Shown: positions 22,174 to 31,480 of the stretch, piece after piece | Layout of the letters: each line of letters opens with the position of its first letter | How positions within the stretch are numbered: the first letter of the stretch is position 1 | Assembly (NCBI GenBank): GCA_947303395.1 | Contig: CAMYYD010000014.1 | Location: forward strand, 1-53,583 | Source of the DNA: an uncultured Bacteroidales bacterium | Lineage (GTDB): Bacteria > Bacteroidota > Bacteroidia > Bacteroidales > F082 | Direction: 5' to 3' | Length of the DNA: 53,583 nt | The notes under the pieces: model-generated | Told to the model about the DNA's origin: nothing | Seen by the model: the letters and a program-made list of their open reading frames with translations, nothing else | Database searches by the model: none | Position numbers and translations under genes: made by a program

Positions 22174-25100
22174 ATGTTCTTGATATTCGACACCGAAACG
22201 ACTGGATTGCCACTTCTGAAAAATGCTCCGCTGACCAACTTCGACAACTGGCCGCGAATGGTTCAAATTGCGTGGCAATTGCATGACGAGCTCGGCAATT
22301 TCGTTGAGTCTCAGAACCATATCGTGCGTCCTGATGGCTTCGAGATTCCTATCAACGCCAAGATGGTGCATGGGATTTCAACGGAATATGCTCTCGAATA
22401 TGGCGAGCCGCTTACGGATGTTTTGAACATGTTTCTCGAAGCATGTAAAAAAGCGAAATATCTTGTCGGACATAACATTAACTTCGATTTAAGCATTGTT
22501 GGATGCGAGTTTTTGCGCGACCGTGGCGAGAATCCGTTGCCGAATTGGAAAATCGTAGACACCTGCACCGAAAAGACTGCAAATTATTGCATGTTTCCTG
22601 GTGGCAGTCATGGCAAATTCAAACTTCCCAAACTTATTGATTTTCATAAACTTCTGTTTGGCGAAGATTTTAGTTCGGCTCATAATGCTTGCGCTGATGT
22701 TGAAGCTACAGCACGTGTTTTTCTCGAATGTGTTCGTCTCGGAGTGCTTGATAATCAAGATATTCCGGAAGGAGAGGAGTTCTTTAAAAAGTTCCGTGAA
22801 GCGAATCCTGATGTGATGAAGGCTGCAGGAATAGAAATAAAGCCGAATTATGAGGTTAAGGAAGAGCCAAAAGTTGAAGATGAAAAAGAGGAAAAACCAG
22901 CTGAAACACCAGAAAATCATGATGAAATAAAGTTTACGCATTTGCACGTTCACTCGCATTTCTCTATCCTTGACGGAATGTCGAAGATTCCGGATTTGGT
23001 TGATAAATGTCTGAAAAACGGCATGCATGCGATGGCTCTCACTGATCATGGTAACATGTTCGGAATCAAAGAGTTGGCTGATTATGCCGATAAGGTGAAC
23101 AAGGATGGCGCTGATTTCAAGCCTATTTTCGGTACCGAGGCGTATTGTGCTCCAGTGAGTATTGATAAACGCGACGGACGAACCGACCGTGGTTGGCACC
23201 TTATATTATTGGCCAAGAACAAAACCGGCTACAAGAATCTTTGTAAACTCGCATCCATAGCATATACTGACGGCTTCTATTACAATCCACGTATCGACCA
23301 CTCGCTTTTGGAGAAATATCACGAGGGAATTATTGCAAGTTCGGCTTGTCTCGGAGGTGAAGTGCCGCAGAAAATCATGAACGGCGACATCAAAGGTGCG
23401 GAAGAGACGATAATGTGGTTTAAATCGCTGTTTGGTGACGACTATTACCTTGAGGTTCAACGACATAAGACTGACAAACCAGGCGGCGACCAAGAAGTTT
23501 ACGCGCGCCAGGTGGAGGTCAACAAAGTGATTTTTGAACTTGCGAAGAAGACTAACACAAAGGTCATTTGCACAAACGACGCGCATTTTGTTGAAGAAGA
23601 ACACGGCGAGGCTCATGACCGATTAATCTGTCTTAGCACAGGCAAAGATCTCGACGATCCGACACGAATGCATTACACCAAGCAAGAGTGGCTCAAGACG
23701 CCAGAGGAAATGTACAAGATTTTCTCGGATGTGCCTGAAGTACTTGCAAATACAATGGAAATCGCAGACAAGGTCGAGGCTTATTCCATCAATTCCGACC
23801 CGATAATGCCGGAGTTTGACATCCCGAAAGAGTTTGGAACCGTTGAGGAATATAAGAAGAAATTTACCGAGGAGGATTTATATAACGAATTCACGCGCGA
23901 TGAGCATGGCAACGAGGTGATGAGCCGCGAGGCAGGCGAGAAGAAGATCAAGAAAATGGGCGGGTACGAGAAATTGTACCGTATCAAACTTGAGGCTGAT
24001 TACCTTGCGAAACTGGCATGGGAAGGTGCGAAGATGCGTTACGGCGATAACCTCACCGACGAGCAGAAGGAGCGCATCATTTTCGAGCTGCATACCATGA
24101 AATCAATGGGATTCCCAGGATACTTCCTGATTGTGGCGGATTATATCCGTGGAGCTCGAGAAGAATTGGGCGTTTCAGTCGGTCCAGGTCGTGGTTCAGC
24201 GGCTGGTTCCGTTGTGGCTTATTGCTTGAAAATCACCGATGTTGATCCTCTGAAATACGACTTGCTGTTTGAGCGTTTCCTTAATCCCGACCGTATCTCG
24301 TTGCCTGATATCGACGTCGACTTCGATGACGACGGTCGTGGCAAAGTTCTCGACTGGATTACTCAAAAATACGGCAAGGAAAAGGTGGCACACATCATCA
24401 CTTACGGCACCATGGCTGCGAAATCAGCCATTCAGGATGTGAGCCGCGTGCAAAAAATTCCGCTTTCGGAAGTAGCAACTATTAAAAGTTATATACCAGA
24501 CCGCAGTTTCCCTGATAACATCAAAGATGACAAGGGAAAATCACCGAAAGTTAATCTCAAAAACTGCTACAAATACGTTCCTGAGCTGAAAGAAATGCTC
24601 AACGGCGAGGATGAGAATGTGTCGTCAATGCTAACATACGCTAGCGAACTCGAAGATACAAACCGTCAGATTGGCATCCACGCATGCGGAGTCATCATCG
24701 GCGCTGACGATTTGACGAAATTTGCGCCGGTTTGTACTATCAAAGATAAGGATACTGGCGAGGATGTGCTTGTAACTCAATACGATGGACATGTTGTGGA
24801 AAATGTGGGCCTCATCAAGATGGACTTCTTGGGTTTGAAGACGTTGACGCAAATCAAGGACGCTCTGGCAAATATCAAGAAGACTCACGGCATCGACCTT
24901 GATATCGACCATATCCCGATTGATGATAAAGAGACTTTCGAATTATTCAGCTCTGGCAATACTATTGGGACGTTCCAGTTCGAATCGCCTGGTATGCAGA
25001 AATATCTGAAAGAGCTGCAACCTTCTGTGTTTGAGGACCTTATCGCTATGAACGCGCTATATCGTCCGGGCCCGATGGATTATATTCCGAAGTTTATCGC

Positions 25101-26664
25101 ACGTAAGCAGGGCAGGGAGCCTATCGAATATGACTTCCCGGAGATGGAGAAATATCTCAAGGATACCTATGGCGTGACAGTGTATCAGGAACAGGTGATG
25201 CTTCTGTCGCGACAGCTGGCAAACTTCACTCGTGGTGAGTCGGATACCTTGCGTAAGGCTATGGGTAAGAAGCAGATAGCGAAGATGATGGAGCTCAAAG
25301 ACAAGTTCATGAAACAAGGTCAAGAGCTTGGTCACGACGCGAAGATTCTCGAAAAGATCTGGAACGACTGGGAGAAATTCGCTTCTTACGCTTTCAACAA
25401 ATCGCATGCAACTTGTTATTCATGGGTCGCATACCAAACTGCATATCTAAAAGCACATTATCCGGCAGAATTCATGGCAGCCGTTTTGAATTCAAGCATT
25501 CGCGATGCAGAAGAAGTCGTCTTTATGCTTGACGAATGTAAGCGAATGAAAATCAACGTATTGCCACCGAGTGTCAACAGATCGGAATACAAGTTTACGG
25601 TTGATGAAAAAGGTAATATTTGCTATGGATTAGGTGGAATCAAGGGCATAGGTGAGGTCGCTGATACCATTAAAGATGAACGTGAAGCTAACGGACGTTA
25701 CACCAGTTTCGCTGATTTCATGGCAAGAGTGGGAGCAAAGAGTCTCAACCGTAAAGTATTGGAACAGCTAGCAAGAGCTGGCGCTTTCAGTGATTTTACA
25801 GAGTTGCATCGAGCAGCTTATTTCTATATCGCTCCTGGAGAAAAAATGAATTTCATTGAGAAATCCATTAAGCAGGTCAACGCTAGTAATGAGCGCAAAA
25901 ACAATGCACAAATCGACCTATTTGGAGAGCTTGAGGCTGCTGGCGGTGATGACTTGTTCAAACTCGACATCCCGGAATGTGAACATTGGTCAAACATCAA
26001 GATGCTTGATGAGGAAAAAGAAGCAATCGGATTCTATCTGAGTTCACATCCGCTTGACGCTTATGAATATACGATAAGATATTTCGTTGATACGAAGCTT
26101 GAGTATCTGAAAGATGTAATTAATAATAAGAAAGGCACCACGCTTCATATTGCCGGAATCGTTACAAGTTCTTCTGAGATGACCAGCAAAGCGGGCAAAC
26201 CATTTGGAAAATATGTCATTGAAGATCAGACAGGTAGCTATGATTTTGCACTCTTTGGCGAGACTTATCTGAAGTTCCATCATATGTTTGCGCTCGGCAC
26301 ACCGCTGTATATTACAGGAATCGTTCAAGAGCCTTTTTATAACAGAGATTTGCCAGATGACAAGAAACGTCCAAACGAGCTGAAAGTATTGGAAGTAAAG
26401 CTTTTGGAAGATGTTTTTGACAAGTCGAAGCGTGAAGCCAAATTTGTCTTGGATATCAATAAGTTAAATAGCGAAAATGTTAAAGAAATAATTGATATCA
26501 TCAAGGAAAACAATGGAAATCAGCCATATTCGATAATGCTTGTCGACAAAGAGCACAACATGACGTGTTCGACGCATCCTGAGAAAGGCAAGATCAATGC
26601 CGAGGCAGTTTTCAAAAAAATGAACGATTATAGCGATTTAGTAACTTACGATTTATTAAAATAA
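22174..26664 (+). CDS. dnaE: DNA polymerase III alpha subunit with fused N-terminal 3'-5' exonuclease
   Basis: A 1496-residue replicative polymerase. Residues 1-190 are a DEDDh proofreading domain: FDTETTG (Asp6, Glu8), GHNINFDLSIV and HNACADVEAT. An acidic linker (about 220-250: EVKEEPKVEDEKEEKPAE) follows. From about 253 comes the PHP domain (THLHVHSHFSILDGM, ALTDHGNMFG), then the palm with PDIDVDFDDDGRG (about 711-723), fingers, a helix-hairpin-helix region and a C-terminal OB fold (LHIAGIVTSSSEM). It copies the chromosome within the replisome. Most DnaE proteins take proofreading from a separate epsilon subunit; here it is in the same chain, an architecture I recall from Flavobacteria and relatives. 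Initiation at ATG 22174 gives the intact exonuclease. trxA follows after 32 bp. Confidence 0.97.
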   Translation: MFLIFDTETTGLPLLKNAPLTNFDNWPRMVQIAWQLHDELGNFVESQNHIVRPDGFEIPINAKMVHGISTEYALEYGEPLTDVLNMFLEACKKAKYLVGHNINFDLSIVGCEFLRDRGENPLPNWKIVDTCTEKTANYCMFPGGSHGKFKLPKLIDFHKLLFGEDFSSAHNACADVEATARVFLECVRLGVLDNQDIPEGEEFFKKFREANPDVMKAAGIEIKPNYEVKEEPKVEDEKEEKPAETPENHDEIKFTHLHVHSHFSILDGMSKIPDLVDKCLKNGMHAMALTDHGNMFGIKELADYADKVNKDGADFKPIFGTEAYCAPVSIDKRDGRTDRGWHLILLAKNKTGYKNLCKLASIAYTDGFYYNPRIDHSLLEKYHEGIIASSACLGGEVPQKIMNGDIKGAEETIMWFKSLFGDDYYLEVQRHKTDKPGGDQEVYARQVEVNKVIFELAKKTNTKVICTNDAHFVEEEHGEAHDRLICLSTGKDLDDPTRMHYTKQEWLKTPEEMYKIFSDVPEVLANTMEIADKVEAYSINSDPIMPEFDIPKEFGTVEEYKKKFTEEDLYNEFTRDEHGNEVMSREAGEKKIKKMGGYEKLYRIKLEADYLAKLAWEGAKMRYGDNLTDEQKERIIFELHTMKSMGFPGYFLIVADYIRGAREELGVSVGPGRGSAAGSVVAYCLKITDVDPLKYDLLFERFLNPDRISLPDIDVDFDDDGRGKVLDWITQKYGKEKVAHIITYGTMAAKSAIQDVSRVQKIPLSEVATIKSYIPDRSFPDNIKDDKGKSPKVNLKNCYKYVPELKEMLNGEDENVSSMLTYASELEDTNRQIGIHACGVIIGADDLTKFAPVCTIKDKDTGEDVLVTQYDGHVVENVGLIKMDFLGLKTLTQIKDALANIKKTHGIDLDIDHIPIDDKETFELFSSGNTIGTFQFESPGMQKYLKELQPSVFEDLIAMNALYRPGPMDYIPKFIARKQGREPIEYDFPEMEKYLKDTYGVTVYQEQVMLLSRQLANFTRGESDTLRKAMGKKQIAKMMELKDKFMKQGQELGHDAKILEKIWNDWEKFASYAFNKSHATCYSWVAYQTAYLKAHYPAEFMAAVLNSSIRDAEEVVFMLDECKRMKINVLPPSVNRSEYKFTVDEKGNICYGLGGIKGIGEVADTIKDEREANGRYTSFADFMARVGAKSLNRKVLEQLARAGAFSDFTELHRAAYFYIAPGEKMNFIEKSIKQVNASNERKNNAQIDLFGELEAAGGDDLFKLDIPECEHWSNIKMLDEEKEAIGFYLSSHPLDAYEYTIRYFVDTKLEYLKDVINNKKGTTLHIAGIVTSSSEMTSKAGKPFGKYVIEDQTGSYDFALFGETYLKFHHMFALGTPLYITGIVQEPFYNRDLPDDKKRPNELKVLEVKLLEDVFDKSKREAKFVLDINKLNSENVKEIIDIIKENNGNQPYSIMLVDKEHNMTCSTHPEKGKINAEAVFKKMNDYSDLVTYDLLK

Positions 26665-26665
26665 T

Positions 26666-26673
26666 TATCTTTG
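26666..26673 (+). promoter_or_regulatory. -7 element TATCTTTG before trxA
   Basis: TATCTTTG followed by CA lies 23 bp before ATG 26697 and directly after the dnaE stop, so thioredoxin probably has its own start site. The -33 region has no clear TTTG. Confidence 0.6.
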
Positions 26674-26696
26674 CAAAAATTTAAATAATTAAAATT

Positions 26697-27014
26697 ATGG
26701 CAGTACATATCACAGAACAGAACTTCGAGGCTGAAGTCTTGAAGTCGGAAGTCCCAGTAATGGTTGACTTTGGCGCAACATGGTGCGGTCCTTGCCGCAT
26801 GATTGCTCCTTATATGGATCAGATCTCTGACGAATATGCCGGAAAGGCAAAAGTGGCAAAAGTCGACGTCGACGAATGCCCAGGAATCTCAGCAAAATAT
26901 GGCATCAGAAACGTGCCGACAGTTCTTTTCTTCAAGAACGGCGAAGTCGCTGAGAAACACGTCGGTGGCGCTCCAAAAGCAGTGTTCGAGGAGAAACTTC
27001 AAAAGTTTTTATAA
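26697..27014 (+). CDS. trxA: Thioredoxin
   Basis: A 105-residue cytoplasmic thioredoxin of standard length. The active site is WCGPC (residues 29-33), preceded by VMVDFGA, with the cis-proline in NVPTVLFF. It reduces disulfides in proteins such as ribonucleotide reductase and peroxiredoxins, recharged by thioredoxin reductase. A long hairpin follows the stop codon. Confidence 0.96.
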   Translation: MAVHITEQNFEAEVLKSEVPVMVDFGATWCGPCRMIAPYMDQISDEYAGKAKVAKVDVDECPGISAKYGIRNVPTVLFFKNGEVAEKHVGGAPKAVFEEKLQKFL

Positions 27015-27020
27015 TCACTA

Positions 27021-27113
27021 ATTAATGTTTTTAGTCGTTAATTCTTTAGCCTTCAGCTTTCGAAGAAAGGTGGTAGCTAAAGAATGACGACTAAAAACTT
27101 AAAAACATTAATA
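27021..27113. repeat. Long interrupted inverted repeat between trxA and the DUF58 gene
   Basis: The left arm 27021-27050 and right arm 27076-27113 pair almost fully (ATTAATGTTTTT, AGTCGT, ATTCTTTAGC blocks), except that the right arm holds an 8-base insertion. The loop contains a second small hairpin, CTTTC-GAA-GAAAG (27057-27069). It starts 7 bases after the trxA stop and ends one base before the GTG start of the next gene. Confidence 0.75.
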
Positions 27114-27114
27114 A

Positions 27115-28041
27115 GTGCTTGAAAAAAGCAACATCGCACCTCTTGGAAGTCTTGAGTTTCATGCCCGACAGATTGTTGAGGGCTTCATCACGGGACTTCA
27201 CAAGAGTCCGTTTCATGGGTTTTCAGTCGAGTTTGCGGAACATCGTTTGTACAACACAGGCGAGCCAATCCGTAATATCGACTGGAAACTTTATGGTCGA
27301 ACCGAAAAATTGTTTGTGAAACGTTACGAGGAGGAGACCAACCTCCGTTGCCAGCTTGTCATCGACACTAGTTCAAGCATGTATTTCCCTGTAAAACAAA
27401 AGCTTGACTATCAAAATCCAAACAAACTTTGGTTCTCTGTTTATAGCGCAGCGTCGTTGATGGAGTTGATGCGCCGACAACGCGATGCAGTTGGTTTGGA
27501 TTTGTTTGACGACGACATCACAATTCATACTGAAGCAAAGCTTGCTCCTGTACATATCAATATGATTTACAATGAGTTGGAGAAGCTATTATTGCCTTAC
27601 AACAAAAACGAAAAGAAAGCAACCAATGCCACGGCTTGTCTGCACAAAATTGCCGAGATGACGCACAAACGCTCGCTTGTCATCATCTTCAGCGACATGA
27701 TTGACAATTTGCAATCGCATGATGATTTGTTTGCTGCTCTGGAGCATCTGCGTTACAACAAGCATGAAGTAGTGCTGTTTCATGTACACGACGGACTTCT
27801 CGAGCAAAAACTTGAATTCGAAAACCGTCCGTATCGTTTTGTTGACCTCGAATCAGGCGATGTTGTAAAACTAAACCCTACCGAGGTCAAGAAAAAATAC
27901 GAGCAAATCATGAAGACTCGTAAAGACGAGCTGCTCCGTCATTGCAACCAATACCAAATCGATTACGTCGAAGCCGACATCAACAAACCGTATGACCAAG
28001 TGTTGACGGCATACCTCATAAAACGGCAGAAATTGTATTAA
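27115..28041 (+). CDS. DUF58 protein (von Willebrand-like fold)
   Basis: A 308-residue protein of the DUF58 family: HGFSVEFAEHRLYNTGEPIR then NIDWKLYGRTEKLFVKRYEEE (residues about 55-75, the DUF58 core), followed by a vWA-like fold with LVIDTSSSMYF (about 82-92, MIDAS-type DxSxS) and SLVIIFSDMID. DUF58 proteins often accompany MoxR ATPases and act in assembly or stress roles that remain poorly defined; no MoxR gene is adjacent here. The start is GTG 27115, right after an in-frame stop at 27112-27114, so no longer form exists. The start abuts the inverted repeat. The stop overlaps the convergent HHH-barrel gene by 4 bp. Confidence 0.85.
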   Translation: MLEKSNIAPLGSLEFHARQIVEGFITGLHKSPFHGFSVEFAEHRLYNTGEPIRNIDWKLYGRTEKLFVKRYEEETNLRCQLVIDTSSSMYFPVKQKLDYQNPNKLWFSVYSAASLMELMRRQRDAVGLDLFDDDITIHTEAKLAPVHINMIYNELEKLLLPYNKNEKKATNATACLHKIAEMTHKRSLVIIFSDMIDNLQSHDDLFAALEHLRYNKHEVVLFHVHDGLLEQKLEFENRPYRFVDLESGDVVKLNPTEVKKKYEQIMKTRKDELLRHCNQYQIDYVEADINKPYDQVLTAYLIKRQKLY

Positions 28042-30041
28042 ATTTTCCAGATTAGCTGAAGTTTCCCGTCAGTTTTTACATTTCCTTCAATCCTTTCCAA
28101 ACCACTTCCGATTTCGTTTACATCGCTGTATATGGTACAACCGATTTTTGCGTTAATTGCAAGTCCCCATCGTAGTTTAACCTTTCCTAATAGATAGATT
28201 CTCATACCTTTATGATAGAAACTTCCAATCGCGAAAGCGTTCAGCACATCGTTTTCGTAAGCATAAACAGCACCGGTTGGACTGTCGAACAAAGCATATC
28301 TGAATGCAAGACTAAACGGCTGATTATCAGGATTATACAATACATCTTGGTATATCAGATAACATGTTCCGTTTTTGGTGGCATTCATGTCTTTGCTGAA
28401 TTCAACTCTGTTTTTCAAGATGAAATTATCACCAACAGGGTAGGTGACGTGAAATCTCAGCGACATTTTTCTTTCATGAATCAAATACCTCATATAGGAG
28501 TTGTCACTTGGACCGTTTTTCTCCTTGTCTTTATACCTCAGCTGAATGAAAAACAAGGATTTATCATTGATTTGATGCTCGATTTGCAAATTGTAATCCT
28601 GAATTCGGCTTGGAGCGTAAGCCGTAGTCTTAACCCAATCCGACTGTGGAAAATCAGCAGTAGCAATTGCTTTCCAATGAGGCGCAAAAGTTATTGATGT
28701 CGACAGATATAGACCTTTCTCGTTGCGTGTTCCACTACTTGATGCATAAGCATTGCTATAAAAGTTATGATATTTTTTGTCGTAATATCTGTAAAGTAAA
28801 GTAAAATCAATATATCCGGCAGGTTGCACGGTAGTTCCAAACAATGCGGCAGGAGCCAGGTTATCACTGATTGCCGCTTCACCGTAAAACGCAAACTTTT
28901 TCAAAACATAATAAAAGTCAACTCCTTGATTAACAAGCGATTTACCTCTAAAATAAAAAGTATTATACAATCGTGGATCCGGGGTTAATTCACAACTAAG
29001 TATTGTTTTATGAATCGTGTATCCAATCTGAAAATTTGAGCTTTTATAGCTAAGATTTCCGCCCAACAACTTCTGGCTAATCGTATGACGATCAGCGAGT
29101 TCGCTCTCGGTTCGATGTAATCCTGACTGTTGTAATGCGGTCACGACCAAAGGTTCATTGAGGCTATCGGTAACACTGACATTTGCATCAACTTTTTTAT
29201 TCGAGTAAAAAAACGTCATATATAACTTTCTGTAATTCAATGTTGTAGCGATTCCACGCAGATAATTCGCTTCGTTGGCTGATTTCGAGGCACGAATGTT
29301 TTTATTTTTTCTCAAAAGAGAACCTCCACTAGCAGCGAAAGCCACTCCTGATCCCATCGTAACTCCTTGACCGAAAGCCAGTTGATAATCGCCCATAGCT
29401 AATGTTTTAACAAATTTCAGGTCATGCATCAAGAAGTGAAACGACATAAAATCAAGCATATTCTTTTCTCCGGCATCTTTCTCCATGGCAAATCCGAATT
29501 CGAGTTTGTTTCGAGATGTAAAACCGTATCGCAGCAGCATTTTTTGTGGACTTCCAACATATTTTTGCTCTATGTAACCGGCCTTTTCGTTGAAACACCG
29601 CTCGATATTGAACATGGTCTGATGCTTACCGTATTTCAACAGATTTTTGGCTCGCAACTTTTCTTTTTCTTCAGGTTTTTCAAAGCAAACCAATGGTTTC
29701 ATTATGTTTAAAGTCATCTCGTCGATGCTTTCGATAAAAGTCAATTCATCAAACAGAATTATGTTTCCGAAATTTTTTCGATACTCATTAATCTTTTCAA
29801 CAATAAAAACATTAACTAGATGTAATTCAATAAGTTGATTCAACTCTTCAGAATTATTGACGTTGATTTTATTCTCACAAATAGTCCAATACTCTTCGAT
29901 AAGTTCTGTGTAATCGACCTCGTCATCAGTATTCTCAAGCATACGCTCAATCTGGTCGATGATGATGTCGTCGGTGATGGAATTCTGAGCGAAAACCGTC
30001 AGCGGAAACATTATTAATATAGGTATAATAAATCGTTTCAT
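28038..30041 (-). CDS. Outer-membrane beta-barrel protein with N-terminal helix-hairpin-helix region
   Basis: A 667-residue exported protein. Signal peptide 1-18 (MKRFIIPILIMFPLTVFA). Residues about 55-115 form helix-hairpin-helix (ComEA-like) repeats (INVNNSEELNQLIEL, NIILFDELTFIESID). From about 140 on, alternating strands such as YGFTSRNKLEFGFAMEKDAG, QIGYTIHKTIL and KLQLIWKI at the C-terminus are typical of an outer-membrane barrel. This HHH-plus-barrel combination is common in Bacteroidota; function is not known, although DNA handling at the surface has been suggested by the HHH part. Its start overlaps the stop of the PorV-like gene by ATGA. Confidence 0.75.
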   Translation of the reverse strand: MKRFIIPILIMFPLTVFAQNSITDDIIIDQIERMLENTDDEVDYTELIEEYWTICENKINVNNSEELNQLIELHLVNVFIVEKINEYRKNFGNIILFDELTFIESIDEMTLNIMKPLVCFEKPEEKEKLRAKNLLKYGKHQTMFNIERCFNEKAGYIEQKYVGSPQKMLLRYGFTSRNKLEFGFAMEKDAGEKNMLDFMSFHFLMHDLKFVKTLAMGDYQLAFGQGVTMGSGVAFAASGGSLLRKNKNIRASKSANEANYLRGIATTLNYRKLYMTFFYSNKKVDANVSVTDSLNEPLVVTALQQSGLHRTESELADRHTISQKLLGGNLSYKSSNFQIGYTIHKTILSCELTPDPRLYNTFYFRGKSLVNQGVDFYYVLKKFAFYGEAAISDNLAPAALFGTTVQPAGYIDFTLLYRYYDKKYHNFYSNAYASSSGTRNEKGLYLSTSITFAPHWKAIATADFPQSDWVKTTAYAPSRIQDYNLQIEHQINDKSLFFIQLRYKDKEKNGPSDNSYMRYLIHERKMSLRFHVTYPVGDNFILKNRVEFSKDMNATKNGTCYLIYQDVLYNPDNQPFSLAFRYALFDSPTGAVYAYENDVLNAFAIGSFYHKGMRIYLLGKVKLRWGLAINAKIGCTIYSDVNEIGSGLERIEGNVKTDGKLQLIWKI

Positions 30042-30865
30042 AAATTCGGTTCTTTAATTTTAAAAATCAAACTGCTTTGAAAAGACACGCCAGTATGCTG
30101 GTTCATTGTCACGGAAACATCAATAACCACACGGCTTAGCGTATAACCGACACCAAAACTTGCTGTTGCAGGATTCGTATGAACGCCGACTCTAATGTAA
30201 AAATCATTAAAAGTATTGTATTCCAAGCCGAAACGATAGTCAAGAGTGCTATTTGAGTTGTATTCAACCTCAGATGTCACTAGAAAGTCTTTTGTAACAT
30301 TATACATAAAACCGAATCGGAAAATCACCGGAACTCGTTCATTATTAGTGGTTTTCAGTTTGACATTGATAGGGTTGAATATAAAAACTCCGATACATAA
30401 ATCATCGGTAATGTTTGATTGGAGGCCCAATTCAAATGTGGCAGTTCGTCGTTTGGCATACTCATCGGAAAACTTAAACCAAAGATAATCAAGCTTTAAG
30501 CCCATTTTAAGGTATGGACCGAAATCACGGGCATAAGCCAATCCCAGTTTGTTTTCATTATAATTCTCAAATCCAAAACGATTGAACGACAATCCAAATG
30601 TCCCGATTTTGACAGGCATCACGAAAGCGGCGTTATACAAGCTCAATTCTTTCATGTAAAACCTGTTTTCGTATGACAATCCGACGCTGCAAAACTGATA
30701 ATTTGACATTCCGGCCGGATTGTTTTGAATACTCCAAAAGTCGTTGAACGACACTGAACAATTACCCATTGCATTGCTGCGAGCACCTGCAATACCTGAT
30801 AAATCCCAAGAATAGCTTTGATAACTAAATAGGACAATACCTAATAATAAAAGGTTTCTTTTCAT
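30038..30865 (-). CDS. PorV/PorQ-like outer-membrane protein
   Basis: A 275-residue exported barrel protein: signal 1-18, then GIAGARSNAMGNCSVSFNDF and SIQNNPAGMSNYQ, the opening typical of the PorV/PorQ/UPF0164 group (FadL-like barrels linked to type IX secretion in Bacteroidota). Repeated amphipathic strands follow (LGLAYARDFGPYLKMGLKL, YRFGLEYNTFNDFYIRVGV). T9SS-sorted proteins elsewhere in the window make a secretion-linked role plausible, but the exact paralogue cannot be fixed. First gene of a two-gene unit, 4-bp overlap with the next. Confidence 0.72.
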   Translation of the reverse strand: MKRNLLLLGIVLFSYQSYSWDLSGIAGARSNAMGNCSVSFNDFWSIQNNPAGMSNYQFCSVGLSYENRFYMKELSLYNAAFVMPVKIGTFGLSFNRFGFENYNENKLGLAYARDFGPYLKMGLKLDYLWFKFSDEYAKRRTATFELGLQSNITDDLCIGVFIFNPINVKLKTTNNERVPVIFRFGFMYNVTKDFLVTSEVEYNSNSTLDYRFGLEYNTFNDFYIRVGVHTNPATASFGVGYTLSRVVIDVSVTMNQHTGVSFQSSLIFKIKEPNL

Positions 30866-30895
30866 TGCATTTAGTTTTTGTTACTTATTTTTTTG

Positions 30896-30926
30896 CAAAG
30901 ATACATATTTTTTCTGAATTGTCAAG
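30896..30926 (-). promoter_or_regulatory. Promoter of the PorV-like/HHH-barrel operon
   Basis: On the minus strand CTTG (30926-30923) and TATCTTTG (30903-30896) are 19 bp apart and followed by CA, 30 bp before the start codon at 30865. Confidence 0.65.
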
Positions 30927-30943
30927 AAAAATTATTAACTTTG
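30911..30943 (+). promoter_or_regulatory. Promoter of the DUF456-to-msrC operon, overlapping the divergent one
   Basis: TTTC (30911-30914) and TAACTTTG (30936-30943), 21 bp apart, precede ATG 30958. The element spans overlap the divergent promoter at 30896-30926, so the two start sites may compete for polymerase. Confidence 0.5.
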
Positions 30944-30957
30944 TGCAAAATTTTAAT

Positions 30958-31476
30958 ATGGATTATGTATTATTAATTTCCGCTTTTGTGGTGCTAATCA
31001 TCGGTCTGATTGGCGATATTATCCCAGGAATTCCAGGTACTCCAGTAAGTTATCTGGCTTTACTGCTGTTGCATTGGACCGACCGAATCAGCTATTCGCC
31101 ACAGTTTTTGGTGATCACTGGCTTTATATGCGTGGTAATCACCGTGTTGGATTATGTCGTTCCAGTTTGGGGCACGAAGAAATTCGGAGGCACAAAAGCA
31201 GGTGTTCGTGGCAGCACTATCGGATTGATTATCGGCATATTAGTGTTACCGATGCTCGGTATTGTCTTGGGACCTTTCGGAATTTTGGGCATCCTTGGAG
31301 GACCATTCGTTGGAGCTTATGTCGGTGAAAAGATGGGAGGAACTCCTGACAATCTCGCTTGGCGTTCAGCTTTTGGATCATTTATCGGCTTCCTCGCCGG
31401 AACGTTGATGAAAATAGTTTACACCGTTGCAATCGGTTATTATATGATAAAAGAGATTATTAACGTACTTTACTAA
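30958..31476 (+). CDS. DUF456 membrane protein
   Basis: A 172-residue inner-membrane protein with about four hydrophobic segments and the DUF456 repeats GLIGDIIPGIPGTPVSYLAL, GTKKFGGTKAGVRGSTIG and GGPFVGAYVGEKMGG. ATG 30958 is chosen because it begins the family core; the open frame runs back to 30865 through promoter sequence. Gly-rich repeats suggest a small channel or exporter-like fold, but no function is known. Four bases separate it from the dipeptidase gene. Confidence 0.85.
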   Translation: MDYVLLISAFVVLIIGLIGDIIPGIPGTPVSYLALLLLHWTDRISYSPQFLVITGFICVVITVLDYVVPVWGTKKFGGTKAGVRGSTIGLIIGILVLPMLGIVLGPFGILGILGGPFVGAYVGEKMGGTPDNLAWRSAFGSFIGFLAGTLMKIVYTVAIGYYMIKEIINVLY

Positions 31477-31480
31477 TATT

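Noticed and set aside
30038..30865. PorP/SprF family call
   Set aside because: PorP proteins open with a QDPQYSQYM-type segment that is absent here. The NAMG..NNPAG opening matches the PorV/PorQ-like group.
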